35,179 nucleotides of DNA. It comes from an uncultured Pseudomonadota bacterium. Lineage in GTDB: Bacteria > Myxococcota_A > Bradymonadia > Bradymonadales > Bradymonadaceae. Position 1 is the stretch's first letter; every line of letters begins with the position of its first letter. Of the stretch, positions 1 through 9,137 are shown in pieces. The position numbers were made by a program, and so were the translations under genes. The stretch covers positions 1-35,179 of the forward strand of contig CATLTV010000034.1 of NCBI GenBank assembly GCA_950059285.1, read 5' to 3'. A model generated the notes under the pieces. It was not told the DNA's origin, ran no database searches, and saw nothing but the letters and a program-made list of their open reading frames with translations.

Positions 1-2760
1 GGCGTCATCGCAATCTTCCACGCCAGCTTGCACAAATCCATCGCCACATGTAGCGACGATGCATGCGCTCAAACATGCGTCAGAGTCGTCCATGTTGGCG
101 TCATCACACTCTTCCACGCCTGCTTGTACAAAGCCGTCACCGCAGCTTGCGTCAATGCATGCGCTCAGGCAGGAGTCCGTATCGTCCATGTTGGCGTCAT
201 CGCAATCTTCCACGCCTGCTTGCACGAATCCATCGCCACAGCTTGCATCCTCACAGGTATCAAGACATGCGTCCGTGTTGTCCATGTTGGCGTCATCACA
301 CTGCTCCTGACCAAACCACACAAATCCATCGCCACAGCTTGCGGCCTCACAGGTATTCAGACAGGCATCCATGTTGCTGGCGTTGCCATCATCACAGGTT
401 TCAACTCCTGCCTGAACAAAGCCGTCACCGCAACTTGCAGCCTGACAGGTGTCAAGACATGCATCGGTGTTATCAGCATTGGCATCATCGCAATCTTCAA
501 TGCCTGCTTGTACAAAGCCGTCACCGCAGCTTGCGACCTCACAAGTCGTCAAACATGCATCGGTGTCGTCCATGTTGGCGTCATCACATGCTTCCACGCC
601 TGCCTGAACAAATCCATCGCCGCAACTTGCAGCCTCACAGGTGCTCAAGCACGCATCGGTATCGTCTGCGTTAGCGTCGTCGCAATCTTCCACGCCAGCT
701 TGCACAAATCCATCGCCACAGCCTGCAACTTCACAGGTATCAAGACATGCATCCGTGTTGTCTGCGTTTGCATCATCACACTGCTCGACACCTGCCTGAA
801 CCACACCATCACCGCAGGTTGCAGCCTGACAGGTTGTCAAACACGCATCGGTGTCGTCCATATTGGCGTCGTCGCAATCTTCCACGCCTGCCTGCACAAA
901 ACCGTCACCGCAGCTTGCAGCTTCACAGGTATCAAGACATGCGTCAGTGTTATCTGCGTTGGCATCATCACATGCTTCACCAGCATCAACCACTGCGTCG
1001 CCACAGGTTGGTAACACGCAGGTTGTACGACATGTATCAGGTGCAGAATCAGAGTTTCCTGCGCCCGCATCACACTCTTCAATACCAGCTTGCACGAATC
1101 CATCACCACAGCTTGCGGCCTGACACGTGTTCAGACATGCGTCGGTGTCGTCCATGTTAGCATCGTCGCAATCTTCGACGCCTGATTGCACGAATCCATC
1201 GCCACAACTTGCAGCCTGACAGGTTGTCAAACATGCGTCGTTGTTGCTGGAGTTGCCATCATCACAATCTTCAATGCCAGCCTGAACAAAGCCGTCACCG
1301 CAACTTGCAACCTCACAGGTGCTCAAACATGCGTCGGTGTTATCTGCGTTAGCGTCATCGCAATCCTCCACGCCTGCCTGCACAAAACCATCGCCGCAAC
1401 TTGCGGTCTGGCATGAGTTCAAACATGCGTCGGTGTTATCTGCGTTGGCGTCATCACAGGTTTCGCCAGCATCAACCACAGCATCACCACAGGTTGGCAA
1501 CACACAGGTTGTACGACATGCGTTGGGAGTAGAGTCAGAGTTTGCTGCGCCATCATCGCAATCTTCAATGCCTGCTTGAACAAAACCATCACCGCAGCTT
1601 GCGATCTCACAGGTGTTCAAGCAACCATCCGTGTTGTCAGAGTTACCATCATCGCACTCCTCAACACCTACCTGCACAATCCCATCACCACAGGTTGCAG
1701 CCTGACAGGTCGTCAAACACGCATCAGTGTTATCAGCATTGGCGTCATCGCAATCTTCCACGCCAGTTTGCACAAAACCATCACCGCAGCTTGCGTTTTG
1801 GCAGGAGTTCAAACATGCATCAGCATTGCTGGAGTTACCATCATCACAATCCTCGACACCTGCCTGAACCACACCATCACCACAACTTGCGATCTCACAG
1901 CTGTTCAAGCATGCGTCAGTATTGTTGGAGTTGGCATCATCACATTGCTCCACACCAATCTGCACGAATCCATCACCACAGCTTGCGGCCTGACACGTGT
2001 TCAGACATGCATCTGAGTTAATCAAGTTGGCGTCATCGCATTGCTCCACGCCAGCCTGCACAAAGCCGTCTCCACAGCTTGCGGACAGACATGAGTTCAG
2101 ACATGCGTCGGTGTTATCTGCGTTGGCATCATCACACTGCTCCACGCCAGCTTGCACAAAGCCATCACCACAACCTGCCAGGTCACAGGAGTTCAGGCAC
2201 GCATCCGTGTTGCTGGAGTTACCATCATCACAATCTTCAATACCAACCTGAACAAAACCGTCACCGCAGCTTGCGACCTCACAGGTGTTCAAACATGCAT
2301 CGTTGTTGCTGAGGTTTGAGTCATCACAATCCTCCACGCCTGCCTGCACAAAACCATCACCACAGAAAGCAAAATTACAGGATGAAAGGCAGCTGTCAGA
2401 GTTATCTGCGTTGGCATCATCACACTGCTCACCAAGGTCGGTCACGCCGTCGCCACAGGTTGGCAACACGCAGGTTGTACGACATGCGTTGGGAGCAAGA
2501 TCGGAGTTTGCTGCACCATCATCGCAATCTTCAATGCCAGCCTGAACAAAGCCATCACCGCAGCTTGCGATCTCACAGCTGTTCAAGCAACCATCTGTGT
2601 TGTCAGAGTTGCCATCATCGCACTCCTCGACACCAACCTGCACAATACCATCACCACACGTGGAGAGCACACAGCTTGAGAGACAACTATCCGTCTCATC
2701 TGCATTGGCATCATCACACTCTTCGCCAATCTCCACACTTCCGTTACCGCAGCTTGCGAG
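1..2760 (-). repeat. About 29 tandem four-cysteine repeat units (~93-96 bp) with higher-order duplication
   Basis: Units begin with Cys-Gly-Asp/Asn-Gly and carry a CDD(A/G)N core and a DxCLxxC end. Most are 31-32 residues. Three copies contain a longer variant reading LAPNACRTTCVLPTC or close to it, near 1019, 1505 and 2471. These are spaced 486 and 966 bp apart, so a block of about five repeats (483-486 bp) seems to be the duplicated unit. A 50-bp stretch at 1091-1140 recurs identically at 1961-2010. This is an intragenic protein repeat, not a CRISPR. Confidence 0.9.
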
Positions 2761-3495
2761 CACGTACTCAAGGGCATTGGTCATGATGGTCGTACCATCC
2801 GTGGCGCTATTCCAAAACTTTGTGTCCACATCTGAAGACACGGGGTAGAAGTTCAGGGCCACGTTCCTCACGCTCCCTACCTCTCGCCTGATAATCAGAG
2901 GCACGCTATTGGAAGACCATCTCGCCACAGTGGTTGCGCCTGGACGCAGGGAGATATTCGCGTTGTAGCGCGTATCCGTACCTGCCGAAAATGAGCTCAC
3001 ATTCTCAAGAAGAGCATCCCCAGAGACGACCTCAGTCAAGGTAGCACCATTGACAGCACCTTGCGAACTCCCCGTAACTGGGGAGTAGTCAGTCATATAA
3101 CGACCTTGCAAACCAAGCGGGGCACCCGAACCAAAGAAAGAGAATGTCGCCACCACCACGCGCCCTTTCTTGACGCTTGGGTCCATGGGATCACCCTCAA
3201 TATAATCGGCCAATACATTGCCCATCAGGGACGGACTGTGAAAGCCCGCATCACTGAAGACAAACACCGCATCGTATGCGGCCAACGATGCAGCCGTGGG
3301 TGTTGATGTCCTGACTGAAATCCCCGTCACGCTATCAAATTTTCCTGACGCGCTAAGCTTACTGATCACATCAGCACTGTGTGATGAGTTGTACACAGTG
3401 TGAAGCACGGCGATGTCTTGCGCTGATGCTGACGAGGCAAAGCTCATCAGAAAAAGCACAGAAAACAAACCACTTATATATAAACTACTTTTCAT
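1..3495 (-). CDS. Giant exported Myxococcus-type Cys-rich repeat protein (3' end outside window)
   Basis: Reading leftwards from ATG at 3495 the frame stays open to base 1, giving 1165 codons with no stop, so the C-terminus lies outside. The start has an SD-like AGGG about 5 nt upstream. Residues 1-25 form a Sec signal peptide ending ASA before Gln-Asp. Residues 26 to about 240 form an alpha/beta domain (motifs DIAVLHTVYNSS, AVFVFSDAGFHSPS, GRVVVATFSFFG) that resembles the Rossmann-like, ThuA/amidotransferase-like folds; that assignment is inference. From about residue 245 on there are about 29 tandem repeats of CGDGxVxxGxExCDDxNxDxTDxCLxxC type, the TIGR02232 / DUF4215 Myxococcus cysteine-rich family, usually extracellular or surface-bound. 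With four Cys per repeat the protein must be disulfide-rich, and it is strongly acidic. No partner gene is visible; the neighbour sucB is divergent. Adhesion, scaffold or surface-layer roles are guesses. Confidence 0.9.
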   Translation of the reverse strand, partial: MKSSLYISGLFSVLFLMSFASSASAQDIAVLHTVYNSSHSADVISKLSASGKFDSVTGISVRTSTPTAASLAAYDAVFVFSDAGFHSPSLMGNVLADYIEGDPMDPSVKKGRVVVATFSFFGSGAPLGLQGRYMTDYSPVTGSSQGAVNGATLTEVVSGDALLENVSSFSAGTDTRYNANISLRPGATTVARWSSNSVPLIIRREVGSVRNVALNFYPVSSDVDTKFWNSATDGTTIMTNALEYVLASCGNGSVEIGEECDDANADETDSCLSSCVLSTCGDGIVQVGVEECDDGNSDNTDGCLNSCEIASCGDGFVQAGIEDCDDGAANSDLAPNACRTTCVLPTCGDGVTDLGEQCDDANADNSDSCLSSCNFAFCGDGFVQAGVEDCDDSNLSNNDACLNTCEVASCGDGFVQVGIEDCDDGNSSNTDACLNSCDLAGCGDGFVQAGVEQCDDANADNTDACLNSCLSASCGDGFVQAGVEQCDDANLINSDACLNTCQAASCGDGFVQIGVEQCDDANSNNTDACLNSCEIASCGDGVVQAGVEDCDDGNSSNADACLNSCQNASCGDGFVQTGVEDCDDANADNTDACLTTCQAATCGDGIVQVGVEECDDGNSDNTDGCLNTCEIASCGDGFVQAGIEDCDDGAANSDSTPNACRTTCVLPTCGDAVVDAGETCDDANADNTDACLNSCQTASCGDGFVQAGVEDCDDANADNTDACLSTCEVASCGDGFVQAGIEDCDDGNSSNNDACLTTCQAASCGDGFVQSGVEDCDDANMDDTDACLNTCQAASCGDGFVQAGIEECDAGAGNSDSAPDTCRTTCVLPTCGDAVVDAGEACDDANADNTDACLDTCEAASCGDGFVQAGVEDCDDANMDDTDACLTTCQAATCGDGVVQAGVEQCDDANADNTDACLDTCEVAGCGDGFVQAGVEDCDDANADDTDACLSTCEAASCGDGFVQAGVEACDDANMDDTDACLTTCEVASCGDGFVQAGIEDCDDANADNTDACLDTCQAASCGDGFVQAGVETCDDGNASNMDACLNTCEAASCGDGFVWFGQEQCDDANMDNTDACLDTCEDASCGDGFVQAGVEDCDDANMDDTDSCLSACIDASCGDGFVQAGVEECDDANMDDSDACLSACIVATCGDGFVQAGVEDCDDA

Positions 3496-4055
3496 ATTCC
3501 CTACCCTGTCCCTGGCAATAATGCACACCTAAAGCGACAATGACTCTTCTTGAGTTCCGACCTTAGCGACACAACATACAAAACGCAACACAAGCACTCA
3601 CATCGTGATCGTGCCTCGTGATCGCTACCTATGAAATCGGCACGATCATAAGAAACACGACTTTTTTGGCCATCTTGAGATCGAAAACTGTGTATCCCAA
3701 ACGCCTTAAACACCATGAATACACCTGTCTAAACGCTACATATATCAGCGGTTAGAAGTGTCAGTCCCAGCGAGAAAAAAGGCACCCACTGCACCCTATA
3801 TGACCTTTGCCCTGAACGCTCAACTGTAGTATCAAGACTGACGTAATATCGTGGCACCCTCGCACCATGAATATCGAGCTTCTCTATTGAGTTCTCACCC
3901 AAAGCATTGATACAAAACAGTTCAGTTCTTTTTCATGCACGGCCCTGTTCTCAGTATAATAGCTTAAAATTAAGCACTCAAAGCTGGCATCCAAACACAT
4001 GGTGCATAGGGTTCCCCCAAGTTTTTTTGTTTTCTCCACACACGAGGCAAATCAT
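3496..4055. other. 560-bp divergent intergenic region between the Cys-rich gene and sucB
   Basis: No convincing gene is present. The region holds a 10-bp inverted repeat, TGATCGTGCC at 3606-3615 and GGCACGATCA at 3639-3648. It overlaps a direct repeat CGTGATCG at 3604-3611 and 3617-3624. A good -10 box lies at 3955-3960. The rest is AT-richer than the flanking genes and shows nothing I can name. Both flanking genes must be expressed from here. Confidence 0.6.
3932..3960 (+). promoter_or_regulatory. Candidate sigma70 promoter of sucB
   Basis: A perfect TATAAT lies at 3955-3960. The best -35 at 17-nt spacing is the weak TTCATG at 3932-3937. It is 95 nt upstream of the sucB ATG. The -10 match is seen; function is inferred. 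Confidence 0.4.
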
Positions 4056-5291
4056 ATGAGCGTATCCGTTGAAGTCCCTTCTCTTGGTGAATCCGTCACC
4101 GAGGCAATTATCGCTGTCTGGAACAAGAAGCCAGGTGATTACATTGAAGTTGACGAGATCCTTGTTGAACTTGAAACAGACAAGGTCAGCGTTGAGATCC
4201 CCGCGCCTGTCTCTGGCGTGATCGCCGAGCTCAAGGCCGAGATTGATGACACTGTCAACGTCGGCGACGTCATCGCTGTCATTGAAGAAAAAGAGCGCCC
4301 CGCTGGTGACTCCTCCACAAGCACACCTGCCCCCACAGAAGAGCAGGCAAAAGCTCAGGAGAGCCCCTCTGGCCCAGAAAGCAGCGAAGCCACTGAGCAG
4401 CACGATGCGATCTCTCCTGCCGTACATCGCTTGCTTGAAGAGCACAGCCTGAACGCCAAGGACATCCCCGCAACAGGCCCCAATGGACGACTCCTCAAAG
4501 GCGACGTCCTCGCCTATGTTGAGCAGAAGAAATCAGCGCCTGCTCCTGCTAAAGCCAAGAGCTCCACACCTGCTGCACCACAAGATACCAGCGCTCGCGA
4601 AGAACGCGTCCGCATGACCAAGCTCCGTCAGACCATCGCCAAGCGCCTGGTCGAGGCACAACAAAACGCCGCCATGCTCACGACCTTCAACGAGGTCGAC
4701 ATGAGCAACCTCATGGCCATGCGTAAAAAATACCAGGACGCCTTCGTCAAGAGACACGGCACCAAGCTTGGCTTCATGTCGCTCTTCACCAAAGCTGTCA
4801 TCGAAGCGCTTAAAGAGTACCCTGCGGTCAACGCCGAGATCGATGGCAACGAGATCGTGTACAAAAACTACTACCATGTCGGTATCGCCATCGGCGGCGG
4901 CAAAGGTCTTGTCGTTCCCGTCATCCGTGACGCCGACCAGATGAGCTTCGCCGAGATCGAGCTTGAGATTAAGCGTCTCTCCGAACTCGCTATGAAGAAC
5001 AAGCTCAACATCTCCGACCTTCAGGGCGGTACGTTCACCATCACCAACGGTGGTATCTACGGTTCCATGCTCTCCACACCAATTCTCAACCCTCCACAGT
5101 CAGGTATCCTCGGCATGCACAACATCGTCGAACGCCCTGTCGCTGTGAACGGTCAGGTCGAGATCAGGCCCATCATGTATCTTGCGCTCTCCTACGACCA
5201 CCGTATCGTTGACGGGCGAGAGGCTGTGTCCTTCCTCGTCAGGATCAAAGAGTGCCTTGAGAACCCCGAACGTATCCTGTTTGAAGTCTAA
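4056..5291 (+). CDS. sucB: Dihydrolipoyl succinyltransferase, E2 of the 2-oxoglutarate dehydrogenase complex
   Basis: Transfers the succinyl group from lipoate to CoA in the TCA-cycle 2-oxoglutarate dehydrogenase complex in the cytoplasm. At 411 aa it has the usual length of the family. Residues 1-78 are one lipoyl domain with ETDKVSVE, Lys43 being the lipoylated residue. An Ala/Pro/Glu-rich linker follows. Residues 119-156 form the E3-binding domain ([23 protein letters not shown]). Residues about 181-411 form the acyltransferase domain with the signature [13 protein letters not shown] (catalytic His382, Asp386). The start at 4056 is chosen because GAGG lies 8 nt upstream and the lipoyl domain begins at once; an in-frame extension to 3999 has neither. 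lpd follows after a hairpin. No sucA (E1) is adjacent upstream, where a divergent gene lies instead. Other acyltransferases of the family are possible, but the GESVTEA start favours SucB. Confidence 0.95.
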   Translation: MSVSVEVPSLGESVTEAIIAVWNKKPGDYIEVDEILVELETDKVSVEIPAPVSGVIAELKAEIDDTVNVGDVIAVIEEKERPAGDSSTSTPAPTEEQAKAQESPSGPESSEATEQHDAISPAVHRLLEEHSLNAKDIPATGPNGRLLKGDVLAYVEQKKSAPAPAKAKSSTPAAPQDTSAREERVRMTKLRQTIAKRLVEAQQNAAMLTTFNEVDMSNLMAMRKKYQDAFVKRHGTKLGFMSLFTKAVIEALKEYPAVNAEIDGNEIVYKNYYHVGIAIGGGKGLVVPVIRDADQMSFAEIELEIKRLSELAMKNKLNISDLQGGTFTITNGGIYGSMLSTPILNPPQSGILGMHNIVERPVAVNGQVEIRPIMYLALSYDHRIVDGREAVSFLVRIKECLENPERILFEV

Positions 5292-5301
5292 TTGATCACC
5301 T

Positions 5302-5334
5302 GACAAAGCGAGGCCACACTGGCCTCGCTTTGTC
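5302..5334 (+). terminator. Hairpin between sucB and lpd
   Basis: Perfect 14-bp inverted repeat, GACAAAGCGAGGCC at 5302-5315 with its complement at 5321-5334 and loop ACACT. It starts 10 nt after the sucB stop. There is no long T-run after it, so it may act as a partial terminator or mRNA stabiliser that tunes lpd relative to sucB. Confidence 0.65.
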
Positions 5335-5386
5335 TCACTTATCCATATTTAACCTCTTATATACCCACCAAAGGAGACGTATCATT

Positions 5387-6787
5387 ATGTACGATTTGAT
5401 CGTTATCGGATCTGGTCCAGGAGGCTACATCGCTGCGATTCGTGCCGCACAACTTGGCATGAAGGTCGCCTGTATTGAACGCTACGCAACTTACGGAGGC
5501 ACCTGTCTTAACGTGGGCTGCATCCCCTCAAAAGCCATGCTCAACTCCAGTGAGCGTTACGCCGAGATTCAACACGGCCTCGATGCTCACGGCATCAGCG
5601 TGGGCTCCGTGTCTCTTGATGTTCCCAAAATGGTCTCCCGCAAGCAAGAAGTCGTGGACTCCCTTGTGGGCGGCGTCGCTTACCTCTTTAAGAAAAACAA
5701 AATCGACGCGTTTAACAACTGCTGGGGACGCATCGCCTCCACATCCAAGGTCGAGCTCCTTGATGATGATGGCAACGTCACACAGTCCCTCGACACCAAG
5801 CGCATCCTCATCGCCACGGGCTCAAAACCCATCTCCTTGCCTGGCATCACCATCGACAAGAAGAACATCGTCGACTCCACAGGCGCGCTTGAGTTTGAAG
5901 AGGTCCCCAAACACCTCGTCATCATTGGCGCTGGTGTCATTGGCCTTGAGCTTGGCTCCGTCTGGTCTCGTCTTGGCGCAAAAGTCACGGTCATTGAATA
6001 CCTCCCCGAAATCCTCGGTGGGCGTGCTGACAAGGACGTGACTCGCGAAGCACTCAAATCCCTCAAAAAACAAGGACTTGAGTTCATCCTCCAGGCCAAA
6101 GTCACAGGCGCAGAGGACAAGGATGGCGTCGTGGAAGTCACCTACGAACAAGGTGATGCCACCGAAACTATCTCCTGTGACAAGCTCCTTGTGGCTATCG
6201 GCCGCAAGCCCTTCACACAGAACCTCGGCCTTGAAAATGTGGGCCTCACACCCAACAAACGCGGTCAGCTTGAAGTCGATAAAAACTTCAAGACCAGCGT
6301 GGATGGCATCTACGCCATCGGTGATGTGATCCCTGGTCCCATGCTCGCACACAAGGCTGAAGAAGAAGCTGTCGTGTGTGTTGAACGCATGAACGATATC
6401 GGCGCGCACATCAACTACGATGCCATCCCCGACATCGTGTACACCGAACCCGAGATCGCAAGCGTGGGTAAAACTGCTCAGGAGCTCAAGGACGCTGGCA
6501 TCGAATTCAAGAGCGGCAAGTTCCCTTACTCCGCAAACGGTCGTGCCAAGGCCATGGACGCCACTGGCGGCTTTGTCAAAATCCTCGCTGATGCAAAAAC
6601 AGACCGCATCCTCGGCGCTCACATCATCGGCAAGAGCGCTGGCGACCTCATCGCTGAGCTCGCTGTCAGCATGGAGTTTGGCGCAAGCAGCGAAGACATC
6701 GCTCGCTCAAGCCACGCTCACCCCACACTCGCAGAGATCGTCAAAGAAGCTGCGCTCGCTGTGGATAAGCGCACACTCAACATGTAA
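5387..6787 (+). CDS. lpd: Dihydrolipoyl dehydrogenase (E3)
   Basis: FAD enzyme that reoxidises dihydrolipoamide with NAD+ in 2-oxoacid dehydrogenase and glycine cleavage complexes. At 466 aa it is full length. The FAD motif GSGPGG is at residues 8-13. The redox disulfide is GGTCLNVGCIPSK, Cys40 and Cys45. The NAD-binding motif is VIIGAGVIGLELGSVW. The second FAD motif is YAIGDVIPGPMLAHKAEEE. The C-terminal active-site dyad is in HAHPTLAE (His445, Glu450). The start at 5387 has an AAAGGAGA Shine-Dalgarno about 10 nt upstream; the in-frame extension to 5330 runs back into the sucB hairpin and is rejected. It lies 95 nt after sucB on the same strand, consistent with E2-E3 co-expression, and is followed by a 29-bp palindromic terminator. 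Confidence 0.97.
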   Translation: MYDLIVIGSGPGGYIAAIRAAQLGMKVACIERYATYGGTCLNVGCIPSKAMLNSSERYAEIQHGLDAHGISVGSVSLDVPKMVSRKQEVVDSLVGGVAYLFKKNKIDAFNNCWGRIASTSKVELLDDDGNVTQSLDTKRILIATGSKPISLPGITIDKKNIVDSTGALEFEEVPKHLVIIGAGVIGLELGSVWSRLGAKVTVIEYLPEILGGRADKDVTREALKSLKKQGLEFILQAKVTGAEDKDGVVEVTYEQGDATETISCDKLLVAIGRKPFTQNLGLENVGLTPNKRGQLEVDKNFKTSVDGIYAIGDVIPGPMLAHKAEEEAVVCVERMNDIGAHINYDAIPDIVYTEPEIASVGKTAQELKDAGIEFKSGKFPYSANGRAKAMDATGGFVKILADAKTDRILGAHIIGKSAGDLIAELAVSMEFGASSEDIARSSHAHPTLAEIVKEAALAVDKRTLNM

Positions 6788-6799
6788 TGCATGACCTCT

Positions 6800-6862
6800 C
6801 AATGAGATGAAAGAAGGGGCGGACCTTGCTGCGCAAGGTCCGCCCCTTCTTTCATCTCATTG
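6800..6862 (+). terminator. Long perfect palindromic terminator after lpd
   Basis: Arms 6800-6828 and 6834-6862 are perfectly complementary over 29 nt, with loop CTGCG (30 bp if the loop C and G pair). The left arm is purine-rich with AAAGAAGGGGCGG and the right arm is its CT-rich complement; CTTTTTTT-like T-rich sequence follows at about 6869-6876. It begins 13 nt after the lpd stop. It belongs to the long-palindrome set described in the findings. Confidence 0.85.
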
Positions 6863-6905
6863 CAGATCTTTTTTTCATAACGCTCAACGCATCAAGGAGT
6901 TACAC

Positions 6906-7334
6906 ATGACTACACATACATGGTCGCTGATTGAAGAGTGCGGCGGCGAACACGCATTAAGAGCACTCCTCACAGACTTTTATGATCGTCTTTATGACGA
7001 CCTCTTTGTTGGATTCTTCTTCCTGCCCCACGATAAAACACAGCTCATTCAGCACCAGTTTACTTACCTGACCAATCACCTTGGGAGACGCCCAGCCAAA
7101 GGTAGCATTGCGCCTTATGAAGGCAAACCCATGGCCACTGCACATCAACATATCCCCATTCTTGCAGGTCATTTTGATCGGCGCCATGTCATCCTCAAAG
7201 ACACCCTGCTTACGCATGATGTCCCTGAACATGTACGCATAGCCTGGCTCGAACTTGATCAAAGCTTGCGGCCATTGATCCTCAACCGAGGCAAGCAGGC
7301 AGCACATGCATTGAACACGTCAGAAGAAGCGTAA
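6906..7334 (+). CDS. Truncated haemoglobin-family protein
   Basis: Small haem protein of the 2-over-2 globin family (COG2346 type), which binds O2 or NO in the cytoplasm, often for NO detoxification or redox sensing. At 142 aa it has the typical length. The features seen are GGEHALRALLTDFYDRLYDD, with Tyr26 fitting position B10, and FFFLPHDK in the CD region. HLGRRPAKGSIAPYEGKPM comes before the F-helix stretch ATAHQHIP, where His80 fits the proximal haem ligand F8. HFDRRHVIL follows. The start at 6906 has AAGGAG 8 nt upstream; the longer in-frame start at 6807 lies inside the lpd terminator. It is expressed separately from lpd and converges on the next gene with an 18-nt gap and no visible terminator. 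The family call is firm; the subgroup and role are not. Confidence 0.85.
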   Translation: MTTHTWSLIEECGGEHALRALLTDFYDRLYDDLFVGFFFLPHDKTQLIQHQFTYLTNHLGRRPAKGSIAPYEGKPMATAHQHIPILAGHFDRRHVILKDTLLTHDVPEHVRIAWLELDQSLRPLILNRGKQAAHALNTSEEA

Positions 7335-7352
7335 ACACACGCCCATGACACG

Positions 7353-9137
7353 CTACAGATAGGCCAACATCCTTAATCGGCTCTGCTCAATCGCTGCCAG
7401 TGTGGTGGACACGGGTTGCCCCTGCATGGTCTGCATGGTCAACTCCTGATCCGAGAGCCATCGACAGGGAGCCTGGGGTGCGTTTGGCACATCAATCATA
7501 CGAAGATGCAATGGTGGAGCACCTGTCGCCGAGGTAAACATCAGCGCGGCCAAAGGAATGGAGAATGGCACGCGATCCAGATGCTCATTCATCGCCACAA
7601 CAAAACAAAACGTGGGAATGGGCTTGAGTGTGCTGTCATCAGGAGCCATGAACGGGTCAAGCAATACGGGCACACCAAAGATGTCTGACACAGTCAAACA
7701 AAGACGCTCCAGACGTGACTCAAGATCATCAAGCTTCCACCCCTGAAGGCGTCGCTGCCAGACCTGTGAGGTGTTCATAAAGAACCCATCATAACAACCT
7801 CGCAGTCGGTGACACACACCCATTTGCTGCGACTCGGGCAAGCTCTGCACCTGACGAATAATGCGATTGAGCACAGCACGCAAAGCACGCTCCTGCATGC
7901 GCTCTACACCATCGGGCATGTCCACGTTGGCGCCCACAACCTGCGTCTGGACGCGTGTGTTACCTTCAAGAATAAGCTCTGACGTGTTGGCGTCTCCCGC
8001 CTCCTCCACAAGCAACAGCTCAACCTCGCTCTCCTGCTGCTGAACCTTGCGCGCCTGCACAAAACCATTGAGCAAGTCACGCAATGCGTTGGTCTCTCTG
8101 ACAGACCAACACAGCAAAGGATAGCTCCATGGAAGATCTTCGGGCTCACGCAGCAACATGGAATCACGCGGCGCCTGGAACGTAGAGATCGAAGGCGTCC
8201 TGATGGCACCTTGTTGATAGTTTCTAAGCTCATCAAGCTCGTAAGAATACAATTCGGCCCACGCGCCCTGCAAGTCCTTGAGGGATGGCCACTGCTCAAG
8301 GCGCTCAAGCTCCTCAAGTTCATGCTTTGCGACCACGCGTGCAAGCAACCTCAAAAAGTCCTCATCGACCTGCGCATCACGCGCACGTAAATCGCGCGCG
8401 GCTTGCCTCAAAAAGGACTGCGCTGACAACTCGAGACTCTCCCAGCAAAGCTCAATCAACAACTCGGAAGGCACCGCACAGGTGCTTCCGAGCACCATGT
8501 CCATGCTCGCCTGAATCTGCACAATAAAATCTTGTGAGGCGACATCAATCCACTCGGGCCATGACCCCTTGCAGGTCTCCAGCCAGTTGATAAGCCCCAA
8601 CGGAGAAGGCAAGGGCACGCCCATACCTTGAGAGAGCGACTGCACAACCTCACGAAGCCGCCCAGTGAACGTCGTCACTCGACGCTCAATCACAGAACGA
8701 ATGCTCGCTGCCTGAAGAACCTCTCCAGAGATCTTGCTTCGCGCGCTGTGATACAGGTTGCGCAGGTGCCGCTCATCGGTGCCTTGCAACACAAGACCCA
8801 CATTGATGGGAGCCAGGTCCAGCAGGTCACAGACAGGGCGAGTGAAGCAGGATATGAGCTCCTGATGATCGAGACGGGAGAGAAACTCCTCGTTCATCAC
8901 CAACACGGGAGCCTTCCCCTCCTCCTGATTCAGGAGCATGGGGACACGACGCCCCTGCACAAACAAGGTGCTCTCAAACTGAATATGGGTAAGACATCTC
9001 ACCAGCATATCTACACGGCGGCGTTGCTCCTGCGCAGACGCGCCTCGCTCTGCCAACAAGAGAAGCAACAAGTCCAGATGCTTTTGGATTAACTCCCCAC
9101 ACGCTCTTCGTACCTTGTCTCGTACCTGCACACTCAC
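7353..9137 (-). CDS. Uncharacterised 594-aa cytoplasmic protein
   Basis: I do not recognise a family. It starts at GTG 9137 with AGAGG 7 nt upstream and ends 18 nt from the convergent globin gene. No signal peptide or membrane segment is visible. Residues 12-35 hold a Leu-rich helix (HLDLLLLLLAERG). The rest is mostly amphipathic helical with many Leu, Glu and Arg. The last 130 residues contain more strand-like hydrophobic stretches (IFGVPVLLDPFM, TFCFVVAMNEHL, SIPLAALMFTS), suggesting a separate C-terminal alpha/beta domain. No catalytic motif was found. It stands alone between a globin gene and a divergent protease operon, so context gives no role. A DUF1631-like helical protein was considered but the match by eye is too weak. 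Confidence 0.8.
   Translation of the reverse strand: MSVQVRDKVRRACGELIQKHLDLLLLLLAERGASAQEQRRRVDMLVRCLTHIQFESTLFVQGRRVPMLLNQEEGKAPVLVMNEEFLSRLDHQELISCFTRPVCDLLDLAPINVGLVLQGTDERHLRNLYHSARSKISGEVLQAASIRSVIERRVTTFTGRLREVVQSLSQGMGVPLPSPLGLINWLETCKGSWPEWIDVASQDFIVQIQASMDMVLGSTCAVPSELLIELCWESLELSAQSFLRQAARDLRARDAQVDEDFLRLLARVVAKHELEELERLEQWPSLKDLQGAWAELYSYELDELRNYQQGAIRTPSISTFQAPRDSMLLREPEDLPWSYPLLCWSVRETNALRDLLNGFVQARKVQQQESEVELLLVEEAGDANTSELILEGNTRVQTQVVGANVDMPDGVERMQERALRAVLNRIIRQVQSLPESQQMGVCHRLRGCYDGFFMNTSQVWQRRLQGWKLDDLESRLERLCLTVSDIFGVPVLLDPFMAPDDSTLKPIPTFCFVVAMNEHLDRVPFSIPLAALMFTSATGAPPLHLRMIDVPNAPQAPCRWLSDQELTMQTMQGQPVSTTLAAIEQSRLRMLAYL

Noticed and set aside
28-1014. Long plus-strand open frame (328 aa) and further plus-strand frames up to 2848
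   Set aside because: They are the antisense of the Cys-rich repeats. The repeat period keeps them free of stops; the minus frame has signal peptide, conserved Cys and family consensus.
1-2760. CRISPR-like periodic repeats
   Set aside because: The whole unit is repeated with protein-level conservation and no unique spacers; it is coding.
5822-6622. 266-aa minus-strand open frame opposite lpd
   Set aside because: Shadow of lpd; no ribosome site or family motifs.
6800-6862. Palindromes as insertion-sequence ends or integron attC sites
   Set aside because: No transposase, target duplication or integrase core sites were seen; positions at gene ends fit terminators better, except at 24335.
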